Part shown: positions 13,011-25,862 of the stretch, piece by piece
Layout of the letters: every line of letters begins with the position of its first letter
Position numbering within the stretch: position 1 is the stretch's first letter
Assembly: GCF_949987535.1 (NCBI RefSeq)
Contig: NC_080071.1
Span: 21,413,032-21,477,031 of the forward strand
Origin: Balaenoptera acutorostrata
Taxonomy: Eukaryota; Chordata; Mammalia; Artiodactyla; Balaenopteridae
Reading direction: 5' to 3'
DNA length: 64,000 nt
Made by a program: the position numbers and the translations under genes
The notes under the pieces: generated by a model
Databases searched by the model: none
Seen by the model: the letters and a program-made list of their open reading frames with translations, nothing else
What the model was told of the DNA's origin: nothing

Positions 13011-13849
13011 AGTTGAACTCCTGATTTATTATCTTCAACAACAACATTAAAACAAACAAACAAAAAAACAACCATCTTCCAAGCCCATATGACTTCAGAG
13101 TGGATTCTACCACACTTTTAGAGAAGAAATATTATCAATTTGATGCAAACTCTTCCCTAAAAAAGGTTCTTAAGAAGGAAGGACTGGTCAATTGTGTCAA
13201 TTCTTCCGAGAGGTTGAGTGAGATGAGAACAGAAAAGTGACACTGGTGTGGACTGAGATATACATAAAAGACGAGGAAAAGGAGAAAGCACATACAACTA
13301 TGTATTTTGAGAAGTTTGGTTATAAAGTGAGGCAGAAAACAGAGTAATTGCCAGAAGAGTGTTTGGGGTGAAAGATGGAAGGGGTTTTGGTATGTATTAT
13401 TTTAAGACGGGAGATACTATGAGCATGCTTTTATACTAATGGACATGATCCAATAAATACAGAAAAATTAATGATACTGTATAGGAGGAATGGGGTCCTT
13501 GAAAAGTTTTTTGCAATCTTTAAAAAGAATTGATAGGTATTTGCTTTTGTGACAGTTAATAGCCATATCGTCTTGAGTTAAGCATTTATTTTATTTGGTT
13601 TAACTTATATTATTACATACAATAGTATATCAAAAGAGATTTGTAGTAAGTACATGAACTACTAGATGCACTAATGAAATACTATTTTATTCAGAAGAAA
13701 AGAACCATTGAAGTTGGAATAAAGCTCATGTATAGGTATCAGAAATTTATTATAATACAAAGGTGGGGAGATATGGAAGGGGGGCTATCACCAGATGAGC
13801 TGAAATGGATAGATAATTGGCTCATAATTTAACATGTGCCCCAACCTCT

Positions 13850-14330
13850 TTTTAGTGTACCTTCCTGTGATGCAGAAGCTGAGCAGCTAAAAAGTATATT
13901 TACCAGTCTCTCTTGCAGCCAGGATTCTGGATATAATTTAGATTCTGCCAATCAGATGTATTTGGCACTGAGTTAAGCTGGCAGATTGGCAGTACATGAG
14001 GTATCCTTTTTGCTGGTGCAGATCTAGCAGGCAGCACAGAACAGCCCTGGAGCCTGTTATGTCAGTGGTTCTTGATGACTGGATTGCAGCTGAGGTGGTA
14101 TGATCCACGGAGCCATCAGTTAGAACAATGGTGCCCTGACTGAACTAGAGGTAATTTCCTTAAGCAGGTCAATTCAACAGTAATGCTCTGAAATCACTCA
14201 TAGGGGTCAGGGGTCAGCTCCTCAATAATTTTATAAGTGCCTGATTCCTTGTATTAAATCTTTCTGTTTAAAATAGCATCAGTGGTTTATGTTATCTCTA
14301 GTTGAACTCACTGATACATCAAATAACAAT
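13850..14330 (+). repeat. Old LTR-like repeat (family uncertain)
   Basis: Reads like a diverged mammalian repeat carrying cagctaaaaagtatatttac and tctctcttgcagccaggatt at its left and an end with gtattaaatctttctg and ttgaactcactgataca. Similar motifs recur at 15810-16180, so the two may be copies of one family. I do not assign the family with confidence. Confidence 0.4.
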
Positions 14331-14429
14331 CTCAACTGGTGATAGTTCCAAAACCAAAAAGGCAATTCAGTCTATCACAACTGGCCTGGTATCTGATAAC
14401 CATACACTTTTCAAAGTAATATTAAATGA

Positions 14430-15080
14430 GAGATAAGTGAAATCTCAAAAATATATATGCATAACCTTGGAGGTAGAGGACAATTTCTTAGACAAAAAGC
14501 ATAACCATAAATAAAAATACTGATAAATCTGCCGACATTAAAATTGCAAGTTCTTTTCATCAAAAGACAATGTAGGAAAAAAAAGACACACCATGTGGGA
14601 AAAGCTATCTCCCACAAAGATAACTGAAAGAAGGACCAGCATCCAAAATATAAAAAGAACTCACAAATCTATAAGAAAAAGATACACAACCCAATAGAAA
14701 TATGCACCAAAGCCCTAAACAATCACTTCAAAAGAGAGGAAACCCAAAAAGCTATAGACTTATTAAAAGGCACCTTAATGAACACTACTTCATATTCATG
14801 GACAAAAATCAAAAAGTCTGGCAATGACAAGTGTCAACATGAATGATAAGCATCAGGAATTATAATACACAGCTGATGAGAAAATAAATTGGTACTACTG
14901 GTAAAGCTGAAGACATGTTCAAAAACTTATGCATATGCATTAGGATTCATGTACAATGATGGTCATAACATTGTAATTGGCAAAAGTTGGAAACAACTCT
15001 AATATTTACCAAGAGTATTTACATGGATGTATAGTCCATTCAAATGCAACATGCAGAAAGATAAATGACCCTTTTACACT
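14430..15080 (+). repeat. Old L1 ORF2 C-terminal region fragment
   Basis: A-rich L1 remnant with aaaagacaatgtaggaaaaaa, accagcatccaaaatata, aacaatcacttcaaaagagag, cttattaaaaggcaccttaa and ggcaaaagttggaaacaact in the order of the L1 ORF2 3' part. Diverged and frameless. Confidence 0.65.
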
Positions 15081-15099
15081 TTAAAATGTATTCTTCCTC

Positions 15100-15425
15100 C
15101 ACATTTCTCATTACATCACCCTTCTCCCAGTTATCCAAGTCATGTCAGGGCTTCTCTCTCAATCTCTCTCTCAACATCACTTTGCCCAAATCCAGTCATT
15201 ATATCCCATAAGAATCTACTCCCAAAATATCTCTGGAACCTTGTTTCTTTCTCCATCTCCAGTAACTCCTTAATTTTGGCCCTTATCATTTCTCACCCAG
15301 ATAAATTTAAGTACCTTCTAATGGTCTTCTTTGCCTCTAGTCCCATCCTCATTGCAAACTGATGCTCTACATGCTGCTAGAGCTACCATTTTCAAAGCAT
15401 TAAAATCCTTCCACTTGATCAAGTA
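15100..15425 (+). repeat. L2 LINE fragment
   Basis: C/T-rich sequence with ggcccttatcatttctcacc, ttctaatggtcttctttgcc, a gctgctagagctaccatttt block and attaaaatccttccactt, the order seen in L2 3' regions. The partner pattern is at 43570-44320. Confidence 0.6.
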
Positions 15426-15439
15426 TGAATAAAAATAAA

Positions 15440-15655
15440 GGTTACAACTTGCTAGGCACCTTTTCTATGTCAGGCATTATCTCATTTATCATTATAAAAT
15501 GGGTATCATATTTATTTTATAGATGAGGTAACCGAAGTTCAGAAAGGGGTAACGTACCCAAATTCACATAGCTAATAAGTGGACAAGCCAAGATTCAATT
15601 TCAGGACCTTTGAATTGCAAAGTCCTTGCTTTTAATCAATACATCATTCTGTCTA
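15440..15655 (+). repeat. MIR SINE
   Basis: ttttctatgtcaggcattat, ctcatttatcattataaaat, ttttatagatgaggtaaccg and ttcacatagctaataagtgg follow the MIR consensus in order. Confidence 0.75.
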
Positions 15656-15789
15656 AACCCTTAAACATGGTGCATGAAGTTCTAAATGATCTGACCTTAA
15701 CCTACTCTCCCAGGAGAGGGATCTCCTGTCCCTCTGTCCCATTTAGCCATAGCAGACACTGGCTATCCATTCTCTCCTTATTCCTTACT

Positions 15790-16190
15790 AATAAGCTCTA
15801 TTTTCTTCAGGATGGCAATAGGCTCAGCTAAAAACTAATTTTCCTGGCCTTCCTTGAAGCTGAGATTACCATTCATATAGTTCCGACAAAAGAGATACTA
15901 AGTGGAAATCTCTGGATGGGGTTTCTGGGAAAGCTGTTTAAAAGGGGTCAAAGTAAGCTGGCATACAACTTTTGCCCTCTTCTACTCCACCTTCTTCCTT
16001 CCTGGAAAACAGGGCTGTAGGTGGATCAGCCTTCTAAATCCATGAGATAAGACACGTGAGCATGAAAGTCCCATACCTCAGAAGACAGGATATAAAATTA
16101 GGAGCCCAGGTCTGTGATGGCATCACCTACCTCAGAACTGCGGATCTATGGACTGGTACGTGTATTTGCCATGTGTTCCTATTCATAGTT
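15790..16190 (+). repeat. Old interspersed repeat, related to 13850-14330 (family uncertain)
   Basis: Contains aggctcagctaaaaactaat, ttcctggccttccttgaagc, tttctgggaaagctgtttaa and atgagataagacacgtgagc. The layout resembles the repeat at 13850 but is too diverged to name. Confidence 0.35.
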
Positions 16191-17126
16191 AATCACTGTC
16201 GTAACTGACACATATCCTACGTTGAGGCCTGACTGATCAACTTGCGATTTCCTCAGTCTACCATGATTTGGCACAGTTCTACAGAGGAAGGCCTGCAATT
16301 AAGATACATGTGTAATTCAGTCTCTAACTTTAAAAGAAAAGTAGGCATACCCCAGCTTTAATGAGAGAAGTTTTAAACACTTTCTCTGTTTTCTACATGC
16401 AGCAGTTTACAAGTTTTGTTTGAAGGGTTCTACCTCAAAAATGGATTGAAAACCACTGGTCTATGGAACAGTTTAACTATCATTGAAATTTCTCAAAGTT
16501 CTATGCTTTGTTTGTATTAGGTCAAATGACCACAAATCTCGAACAAATCCACTCTGTAAAGTTTAATTTTGGAACTATGCTGAAATACTATTCTTTCAGC
16601 TTTCACTCAGAGGTAATACGTGAAATAGTGTCTGAATACGTACAAAATTGGCATATAGGATATTGTGTATCATGTGGCCTTTTATACAAAGGTTCTGGTG
16701 GTATATTCCCCAAACCACTCAGAGCCAGGAAAAAGTTCGTTTTTCTCTGAGGAACTGATGTTCACTAGCACTAGTATGTGAGTCACGTAGTCCACTATGT
16801 CTTCTTTTTATCCTTAACAGCTAATTAGTTAAGTTTTTTGTTCAACATCTGTGGCTTTCCTTGGCTAACACTTTTATACTTTTTAGAGCCTATCTTTTAA
16901 TATTTTAGTTAATTGTTTTGTTTATTGTGTCAACATATTTATTGAAAGCTGTCCAAAATTATTGTTTAGAAGTAGGCAAGTTATTTTTTAAAAATCATAC
17001 TTTAAAGGGAAAAGAAATATAACTCTTCTAAGACCGACAAGACCCACTATATGCAGAGAGCCTTAGATTAATCAATCTTTATTGCAGTGTTATTTTCTAT
17101 CCAAGTTACTGTAATAAAATTAAAGG

Positions 17127-17535
17127 TGTGTTGTGAGAGACAGTTCTCCAAGGTCCCTGCATGTTGTTGCTGGGTATGCCAAGAATGCAAGGTCTTGACC
17201 ACTCTTTAAAACTGGGCCATTTCTCAGGATTGCAGTGAGCAACCTTGATGGATGAGGTGACATTTCCTTCCAGACAAAGAGCGGCTTTGCTTTCATTTAC
17301 TATAAAAGCAGCGGGTTGCCTAAGCCGTGACACAACCCCACTATATGCATAAGATTCAACTGGGCCCCTCCGTGTTGCCCCTGTGGGACTTGGGAGACAT
17401 GGGGAGCCAATGCCAACATGATGTTTATGCTATTTGCTATGCTATAGTAATAAAATCTCTGACCTAGGAGTCTCACGTCTTCTACCAGCATCATAATAGT
17501 AACAGTAGGTATGTATACTTTCCAGACCCTGACAA
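17127..17535 (+). repeat. Probable retroviral-type LTR fragment
   Basis: A TATA-like tataaaagc at 17301 is followed about 150 bp later by an aataaaatctctgac block at 17448, the spacing and wording of an LTR U3-R-U5. The left edge may be the tgtgttgtgagagac near 17127. No internal viral genes are attached and no target duplication was found, so the family and both limits are uncertain. Confidence 0.4.
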
Positions 17536-19820
17536 GGTGTTGATTCAAAAGAAATTAGTTGATCGTTCAAAGTTCAAAAGTAGGCTTGAATTAAATCCTT
17601 TGTAACTCAGAGGAATTCCTACAGAAATATCATTAATGAAGATGACAGAGAAAGGCCAATTAAAATAACTGTTTAAAACAAAAGAATGTCCTCAAAGGGA
17701 CCATTAAAGAACTGGTGAGGTTTTGCCATTTTACAGATGAAAATTCTTTTTTGTTGTTTCTATACATCAAAAACATTGAGGAGATTCAAATTGTTTAAAA
17801 TAAAGAGGCTAGGCCCATTATCACTCTATAATTTTACTTTTAAAAGGAGAAAATTACAGATAATGACTAGGCCAAAAACAATGAATCAAATAAGAGAAGA
17901 CAGGAAAATATGATAAACTGAATTATGCAGGACAACTAAGCATTCTCCATGCATTGTAAGGCTCTACTTTAAACATAAACCACAACACTGCGAATGTTAA
18001 AAACAAAAAATCATTTTCTTAGAAAGTGAAAAAAACTCATGCTGTAGGTACTAAAGGTATAATGTGTTAATAAGTGATATATTTTGGAATAAACATAGAA
18101 ATAAACTATAGTTTCATTCAATTTAAGTATCTCCACATAAAAACTCAACCACCTATTTTACTTGCAAATAAATGACGAAAACTAATTCCTTTCTAGATAA
18201 GGAAATTTCTGATGTTATTCAGCAACTAAGCATACCCCACCCTTCTGCAACTCTCAACTACCACTAACAAAAAATAGCGCCCAACGTGTGACTACTCAGA
18301 ATCATAAGCAATTCAAATGTCACTAATTCAGAAAACTAAGTGAGAAATAGGTGGTAGCAAAGGGTCCAGAAAACTCAAGGCTCTGTACTCAAGGACTGAA
18401 AGCTTCAACATTAAAAAAAAAGGACATTTCCCTAGAAATATTATATATTTTAAATACAAATTCACAAGTAAATACAAAGTAAGACAGCAGATGGGAGGAA
18501 CACAATGAAAGGAGCTGACACAAACGAAAGGAGAAGAATTATAAAAAGCACGAAAGAATAATTACAAAAGTACAGCTGTGTGCAATCATTTAGACAAAGA
18601 AACTTAAGGTAAAATGCCAACCATGGTATCACTATTTTTGAACACAGCATATCATCAAAGGCATTCATCATTTTATATATAGCCATCATTTTATACACAA
18701 GGGAAACGTGGATGAAGTTGTTAAATGAATGCCTTAACCAAGATTGTATAAGGTGAGGGAGAACAGGAATTTTATTTATTTATTTTTTTAATGTAATGGT
18801 ATTTTATTTTAGTTATTTTATAATCACTAAGAAAATGTTAGAAAATTGTTCTGATAAAATGACAAAATGACATCCTTGTCATTCCATTGATTGGAAAAAA
18901 AATCAGAATAATTCAATAAATATATATTTGACAATTTGTTAGGGTATTTCGTCAGCAAACATTCCATATTTATGTATTTCATTTACCCAAAATTATAAAT
19001 CTAATTTTGAAAAAGTGAAATATCATTTAGTTCTAATGCTTATACATAGGAAATAATCTATAAGATAAAATATATTTAAGATTAAAAATCTTCCTAGTGA
19101 TAAAGGAATAAGTTAATCAAGTTTAGGTTAAAAAAAAAAATAGAATGTATTCTACCAAATATCCAAACATGTGTTTGGGCAAAAAGTGATTTTGAGGGGT
19201 AAATAAAAATACCTTCCACATAAAACTAAAATTGAGGATATTTTCACTACTGAAATAAAGTTCCCTTTTTAGCAGTATAAACTTCATTCATGTTTAAGAA
19301 AAAATTGTCAAATATCTTAAAATATTTTTCAAAATATTTAAAACTTTAAAAATATTTTCCATCAGGTAAATGATATGCCTTAGTATACATCTTGTGAACT
19401 AGGGTAGCTGGGGTTTGGTGAAGGTCATTTCAAATACTGGAAGCAAATTTAGGGCAAAGGGTCCATGGCATTGGGACCTTATCTTACCATCAAGGATTCC
19501 TTTATATTTCTTCACTCCCTCATGGGCCTATTGTTTTAAAAGAGTTTGCATGTATTAATTTATTAATTAAAATGGTCAAAGGAAGATATCAAGATGAACT
19601 CTCAAAGCTTCTAAAAATCATAGAAAACATGGAATAAGTAGTGTTACTCCAGTGTGTTGATAAAATACAGAAAAAGCAGAGACTAAATGTTTAACCTAGC
19701 CACTGTTCAACAGATCACCAGAGGTAATGAGAACATTTTATTCAGAGTTCAATAAAACACTATGAATGCAAATTAGTAAAAGGATGGCATTCTAAAATTG
19801 AGCTAATAAAGGGTATTCAC

Positions 19821-19967
19821 CACATGGGTTGATTGTAGAGCTAAGTGAAGCAGCTCCAGTGGAAAGGCCGCCTTTTGAAACTGATGAAGCCACAGAAGGT
19901 ATAGAAGATGAAGTCGGTGTAGCAGAGGAGGCTGTTGAGGATGGTAACCGTTCTCCAGACTCCATAT
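19821..19967 (-). CDS. BAZ2B: BAZ2B first coding exon with initiator ATG (residues 1-48)
   Basis: The exon carries the BAZ2B start codon at 19965-19963, only two bases after the acceptor (tttgtctccctcccacag at 19968 upward). Translation begins MESGERLPSSTASSATPTSS and ends SLSSTINPC plus the first base of a Gly codon, then donor GTG/gtgaat at 19820-19819. The MESGERLPSS start and the Ser/Thr-rich, Pro-dotted composition match the mammalian BAZ2B N-terminus from memory. The short frame is too small to stand out as an ORF, but the splice signals and the exact phase match to the exon at 1161-1349 make it secure. Because almost the whole exon is coding, the 5' UTR must come from upstream exons spliced on, so 19968-64000 is upstream transcribed or flanking DNA. 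No domain is encoded here; this is a presumed disordered tail. Confidence 0.95.
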
Positions 19968-20699
19968 CTGTGGGAGGGAGACAAATGTTAATTTACAGTA
20001 TTAAATAGTGGAATTAAGCAAAAGAATGAAACATATTTAAAATAAGTCAAACTTTTAGGAATACTTTTTTAAAATATGAAATAAGTTTAGAAATACATGT
20101 TCTTCAGAGAGATAAAATATGAAATAAATAAAAATAATATAATTTAAAATACCAGTTTATGAAGTTTCATGTTAAATATACCAAATCTTCTTCTAATAGA
20201 CTTGCAGAATATTCTTATATAGAAAAATAATAATAGTCATTTGAATACAGTAACTTCATACAACTGTGTGTTGCCATAACTTTAGGAAAATTAGCATATT
20301 AACTTCTTATTCTTCTTAAATCACCTCATGATCTATTCACTTACATCATAATACCCATATTATCTTAATGAATCAAGAAGATACTACCACATTTGAGTGA
20401 ACTGTAACCCTGTCTTCTAAATCCAGATAGCAATATAGTTGTAGGTCTTAAACATCCATGAATCTGACCTGGTAATCCCCAATACAGTGAGTCCCCCCCC
20501 CCAAAAAAGACAAATACATTTTAGAGTTTATACTAGAGTCTAGTCTGAACTATGGTCTCAAAATGGCTTTAGTATGATCCATTTATAATGACTTAACCAC
20601 CTCTAAGCATCTTTATTAATTTGCTTAGCTATTTTGGGTACAACCTTACATTGGTCTTATTGTAATAGTTTATGTTGATATTAAAAATCTAGAATGGAA

Positions 20700-20992
20700 A
20701 TGGATGAAGGAGTCAAAAGGTACAAATTTCCCATTATAAAACAAGTAAGTCATAGGATGTAATGGGCCGCATGGTGACTATTGTTAATAATACTTTATTG
20801 TACATTTGAAAGTTGCTAAGAGAGTAGATCTTAAAAGTTTTCATCACAAGGAAAAAAATTTGTAACTGTGTGGTGATGGATATTAACTTTTTGTGGTGTT
20901 CATTTCACAATACATACAAATATCGAATCATTACGTTGTACACCTGAAACTAATATAATGTTATATGTCAATTATATCTCAATTAATTTTTA
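20700..20992 (+). repeat. L1M-type 3' end
   Basis: tacaaatttcccattataaa, tggtgactattgttaataat, ttgctaagagagtagatctt, atgtacacctgaaact-like sequence (cgttgtacacctgaaactaa) and ttatatctcaattaattttt match old L1 3' UTRs. Confidence 0.75.
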
Positions 20993-21269
20993 AAATCTAG
21001 AATAGGTTATGGTCATTTTAATATTCTACATACACTAATACCACAATTAAGCAAGGAAACTGTAAAGCTCACAGTTGCTTTAAAGAGTACACATATATAG
21101 GAAGAGACAAAAAAATACACTACTCACCCATAAATGAACTTATGATCAATCACAAGTAAACTTTCATCATTCAAATAATCTAATCACAAAAAGAATTTTG
21201 CATGCAATTCTATAGCCAATTCACATAATTACTATATGTTTTCTAAGAAAAATAATTTCATTTCATTTA

Positions 21270-22478
21270 AAAATATTCGCCAATTAACACATGAAAAGAT
21301 GCTCATCATTGTTAATTATTAGAGAAATGTATATAAAAACTACAATGAGGTACTACCTCACGCCAGTCAGAATGGCCATCATTAAAAAGTCTACAAGGGC
21401 TTCCCTGGTGGCGCAGTGGTTGGGAGTCTGCCTGCCGATGCGGGGGACGCGGGTTCGGGCCCTGGTCTGGGAAGATTCCACGTGCCGCAGAGCAACTAGG
21501 CCCGTGAGCCACAGTTACTGAGCCTGCGCGTCTGGAGCCTGTGCTCCGCAACAAGAGAGGCCGCGATAGTGAGAGGCCTGCGCACCGCGATGAAGAGTGG
21601 TCCCCACTTGCCACAACTAGAGAAAGCCCTCGCACAGAAACGAAGACCCAACACAGCCATAAATAAATAAAAATTAAATAAATAAATAAAAATTAAAAAA
21701 AAAAAGTCTACAAATAACAAATGCTGGAGAGGGTGTGGACAAAAGGGAACCCTCCTACACTGTTGGTGGGAATGTAAATTGGTGCAGCCACTATGGAAAA
21801 CAGTATGGAGGTTCCTCAGAAAACTAAGAATAGAACTACCATATGATCCAGCAATCCCACTCCTGGGCATATATCTGGACAAAACTATAATTTGAAATGA
21901 TACATGCACCCCTATGTTCATAGCAGCACTATTTACGATAGCCAAGACATGGAAACAACCTAAATGTCTATCGACAGATGAATGAATAAAGAAGATGTGG
22001 TATACATATACAGTGGAATATTACTCAGCCATAAAAAAGAATGAAATAATGCCATTTGCAGCAACATGGATGGACCTAGAGCTTATCAAACTAAGTGAAG
22101 TAAGTCAGAAAGAGAAAGGTAAATACCATATGATATCCCTTATATGTAGAATCTAAGATATGACACACATGAACTTATCTATGAAACAGAAACAGAGATA
22201 AAGAACAGACTTGTGGTTGCAGGGCATGGGGGAGCGGGAGGGATGAGTTGGGAGTTTGTGATTAGGAGATGCAAACTATTACACATATAATGGATAAACA
22301 ACAAGGTCCTACTGTATAGCACAGGGAACTATATTCAATATCCTGTAATAAACAACAATGGAAAAGAATATGAAAAAGAATACATATACATGTATAACTG
22401 AATCACTTTGCTGCATAGCAGAAATTAACACAACACTGCAAATCAACTATACTTCAATAAAATAAATTTTAAAAAATA
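21270..22478 (+). mobile_element. Artiodactyl-type L1 3' end (ORF2 C-terminus plus 3' UTR), split by a SINE
   Basis: Shows aacacatgaaaagatgctca, tacaatgaggtactacctca, the SINE, then aatgctggagagggtgtgga, tggaggttcctcagaaaact, ttactcagccataaaaaaga and a 3' UTR ending cttcaataaaataaattttaa. It codes for the degenerate C-terminal part of ORF2. It is useful as an internal reference: it keeps the sequence that is deleted in the young L1 ORF2 near 52811. Confidence 0.9.
21397..21700 (+). mobile_element. CHR-type SINE inserted in an L1 3' end
   Basis: Starts gggcttccctggtggcgcag, B-box-like gcgggttcgggccc, body with ggccgcgatagtgagaggcc, and a long (ATAAA)n/A tail. Target-site duplication aaaaagtctacaa at 21384-21396 and 21701-21713, which shows insertion into the surrounding L1. 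Confidence 0.95.
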
Positions 22479-23109
22479 AAGTAAAATATTGGTCAATTAA
22501 AAAATGCAAGATTAATGTTTAAATAATTGAGAATCCATATGGTATGTAGATGATTTTTCTAAGATAGATACATATGAAAAAGGTAATCTCAGGTTGACAC
22601 AATAGCGTCATTAATAGGGCAGTTTCAATGAGTTTTCCAATCACCTACAATTCAAAAACTTCTCTTCATATTCTGACATTGTTGTCAATCACCTCGAAAG
22701 ATAATGAACTGCTATAACAAGTATGCCCATAATCTTAAAGAATTTTTCTTTCTCTTTATCAGTGTTCAATATGGAGAGGCATAGTTGGTACTGATGGCTA
22801 CATGGAACTGATGCCTAAAAGGCAGATTTTGGGTCATCAAACAGTTACTAATAAGCTTTGAGACACACGGCTGTCTGACAGCAAGGTCCATGGCTGACAA
22901 CTTCCTCTATAAACTATCTTCACCAGCAAGTCTCATTTCACTAAGTACAAAACACATATATTTATAAAAAAAAAAAAAAAACCCAAAACATAGATCGAGT
23001 TTACAGGAAAAGGCTACTTTAAAAAATTTAGAGCTGGTAACCTTACTGTCTCAAAGATTTCTAAAATGTACTATTTAAATGTATTTTGGGGGCTTCTCAA
23101 TGATTTTAT

Positions 23110-23345
23110 TTTTCATTTTGTTAATTAAGAATTTTTTTTAATTGATGTAAAATTGACCTACAACACCGTGTGAATACTAGGTGCATGACATAGTGATTCA
23201 ATATTTCTATACATTACAAAATGATCACCATGATAAGTCAGTTACCATCTGTCACCATACAAAGATATTACAATATTATTGACTATATTCCCCATGCTGT
23301 ACATTTCATTCTTGTGACTCATTTATTTTGTAACTGGAAGTTGGT
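23110..23345 (-). repeat. L1 3' UTR fragment
   Basis: T-rich strand with attgatgtaaaattgaccta, gacatagtgattcaatattt, attacaaaatgatcaccatg and gttaccatctgtcaccatac, the wording of an L1 3' UTR read in reverse. Confidence 0.7.
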
Positions 23346-24569
23346 AAATGTATTATTTTTTTAAAAAATAATGAAAGGGTTTTTTTTTTTTAAAAATTTG
23401 CCTTTGTACTCCACAGCAGAAGTAATTTGGGACATAATATAGATAAGCACTTTAGCTGAGTACCTGGCATATAAAAGCTCAATGAATTAAAGTCATTGCT
23501 TTTTATAGGATAGTAGGTTATGAGCTCTTGGTATATTTCTTTCTGTTGATATAAATTCACCCAAGACTAAAACAAGGAATACCCAGAAGGCATAATGAGC
23601 AGTCTCTACATATTGCTCACTGGAGATTACTCTTCCTGGAAATATTTATTAAAATAAAAAATATACATGTACTTGGATCTACCAATCTACTTTTAAGACT
23701 CTATTCTATAGAAATAAAGTACCAATAGTTCCTTTATTATAACACTGTTTAAAGGTAAAATAAAATTGAAACCTGGCAGTACAAAAGAGTAGAACTAGAG
23801 CTAGTAGTATGAGGTTGGGGGCCTTTTTCAGTTTCAGTAAAAGTGCAGTTTTCTCATTTATTCTTGTTGTTCTTACTGTTCATTTAAGTGGGAAAAGTTT
23901 ACCTCTTTTTTAAAAAACATGCTTATGCAGCCATTTTCCTTAGAAGTTCTATTATATACATTATTCATATATTCTTTTATTTCAACTGTTTTAATCTTAG
24001 ATATATATTTCTAGCCAGTATTCCTCTCATACATAAAGTACTTTTTTCTTACACTGGCCTTAAGTTAAAACTTTTTTTCTCATGTTTTAATAGGTATTTC
24101 TTAGTTCCAGTAACTCAAAATTTGGTCAACTATTCCATGTTCATCTTATAGATATCTTTCTTTTCATTTTAAAGAAATGTAACAAATCCACTCTAGCCTT
24201 TGCTACTCTAGAATGAAGATTGTTTTATGCTTGCATTAACAAGGATTGGCTTATCAAGTTTTTCTTTTTAAGTTAAATATTATTGAATTCAGATTTTACT
24301 TACTATTGTTCCCTACTAAGCTTAACTCTGGAAAGAATCCTAGCCACCAATTTGAAAGTTAAAAGGTAGGAAGGCAATGCCTTTGTAACAGTGAATAATT
24401 CACAAAACAATCATTGGCTTGCCATATTGTAAGAACTATTCAAGGGAGAAAGTTTAAAATACATGTGCACCAAAGGATGCTAAAAGCAGTAGGTGAAAGT
24501 CTGAGTAGAAACAAGGGATTTGCATAGTCTCAAAGTATCCCCTTTAAGATATTTACTAATTAAAAAGGG

Positions 24570-25115
24570 CAAAAGAGTAACACCACAGTGGAGAAACTGT
24601 ATCACCAATAATAAAACATATTGATATCATGTATCCTCTGATGCGCTCAGTAGAGCATATCACCTCTGTGGTATTCTTCCCAATAACATATAACCTCCAT
24701 GGAATCATGAGAAAACATCAGACAAACCCAAACTGAGAGACCATATACAAAATAATTGACTAGTATTCATCAAGTATCAAGGTCATGAAAAAAAGGAAAG
24801 ACTGAGGAACTGCCATAGGTTGAAGACTAAGGAGATACAACAACTAAATAATGTGGGATCAGATTGGATTTTGGAACAGAAGGACATTAATGGAAAAACT
24901 GGTAAAATTCATAAAAGGTATGTAGTTTATGGTTAATAGTATTGTACCAATGTAAATTTTCTGATTTTTCAATTTTAATAATTGTACTATGGTTATATAA
25001 ATTAATAACATTAGGGAAAGCTGGGTAAAAAATATAGGTGAATACTATGTATTTGCTTTTTAACTGTTTTTAAAGTCTAAAATTATTTCAAAATAAAAAG
25101 TAAAGAAAAGAAAAA
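24570..25115 (+). repeat. L1M-type 3' end
   Basis: agattggattttggaacaga, atagtattgtaccaatgtaa, aattgtactatggttatata, aacattagggaaagctgggt and ctaaaattatttcaaaataaa match the 3' terminus of old L1M elements. The left half is diverged. Confidence 0.7.
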
Positions 25116-25145
25116 ACAAAGTCTGGCATACAGTAAGCACTTAAA

Positions 25146-25164
25146 AAATATATATATATATATA
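25146..25164. repeat. (TA)n microsatellite
   Basis: Uninterrupted alternating TA of about 18 bp following an A-run. Short and of no evident function. Confidence 0.8.
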
Positions 25165-25261
25165 CATGCATTGGGATTGAAGAGTGTAAACTTAGACTCT
25201 GAAGAAATGAAGATAGAGATTACATTGTATCACTAAGACACTTGATAATAGATGTTATCTG

Positions 25262-25430
25262 GGTTTAAAAACTGTATCTGAACCTTATTAGCTATGACCT
25301 TATAAATTATGTAACTTCAGTGAACTTCCAGTTTCCTCATGAGTAGTATGAAGGTATAACTGGGAAGATTAAATGAGATAATGCATATAAAGTTCTGAAT
25401 ACCTGGCATTCAATAATTGTCAGCAATTGT
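25262..25430 (-). repeat. MIR SINE
   Basis: Reverse-orientation MIR wording: tattagctatgaccttataa, agtttcctcatgagtagta, aagattaaatgagataatgc, acctggcattcaataatt. Confidence 0.7.
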
Positions 25431-25614
25431 TTTTAATAAGTGAATGTCTGTGCATATAATTATCCATGGGTATGTGTGGCAGTAAAAGGTATTTTTAGAT
25501 TATTCATTTCAAGTAAATATTTCTGACTCACATCTATTTATAGGTTATATGTATATGCATAGCATGTTTGACATTTTTTACCCAGATAAGTTATGATAGG
25601 AATTTAAAATAGGG

Positions 25615-25850
25615 AGATTGGGATTGACACATATACACTACTGATACTATGTATAAAATAGACAACTGATGGAAACATACTGTATACACAGTGAACTCTA
25701 ATGCACTGTGGTGTCCTAAATGGGAGGGAACTCCAAAAGGAAGGGGATATATGTATATGTATGGCTGATTCATTTTGCTGTGCAGTAGAAGCTAACACAA
25801 CATTGTAAAGCAACTATATTCAAATAAAAATTTAAAAAGAAAGATTTAAA
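25615..25850 (+). repeat. Artiodactyl L1 3' UTR end
   Basis: ggattgacacatatacacta, actatgtataaaatagacaa, then ctgattcattttgctgtgca and agctaacacaacattgtaaa, ending in an A-rich tail. It corresponds to the same 3' UTR family as 22180-22478. Confidence 0.75.
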
Positions 25851-25862
25851 ATAAATGCCTCA

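Larger units (their letters stand above)
11880..13150 (+). mobile_element. Old L1 ORF2-region fragment, interrupted by two CHR SINEs
   Basis: A-rich diverged L1 sequence: aaaatttgtgggatgaggct and ttaaaagggaaattcatagc (the region between endonuclease and RT), then aattgataaaagctctagtc, and after the SINEs caacttagaggaaatggaca. Heavily mutated with no usable frame. Interrupted at 12381-12736 and 12894-13010. The start is uncertain; 11180-11880 may be further L1-related sequence but I cannot show it. Confidence 0.65.
1350..19820 (-). other. BAZ2B: BAZ2B intron between the two coding exons (18,471 bp)
   Basis: Bounded by a gtgaat donor at 19820 and a cctcccag acceptor at 1350, inferred from the exon pair. 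Repeats inside are listed separately. Between them I see no coding exon, RNA gene or CpG-rich block in 1350-4250, 5490-7050, 9572-10430, 13150-13850, 16260-17120 or 17550-19820. These stretches are AT-rich, apparently unique intron, with only short A/T runs and a G10 run near 3017-3026. Confidence 0.9.

Noticed and set aside
21496..21945. 149-codon minus-strand frame
   Set aside because: It crosses a SINE and L1 3' sequence in antisense; a product of repeats, not a gene.
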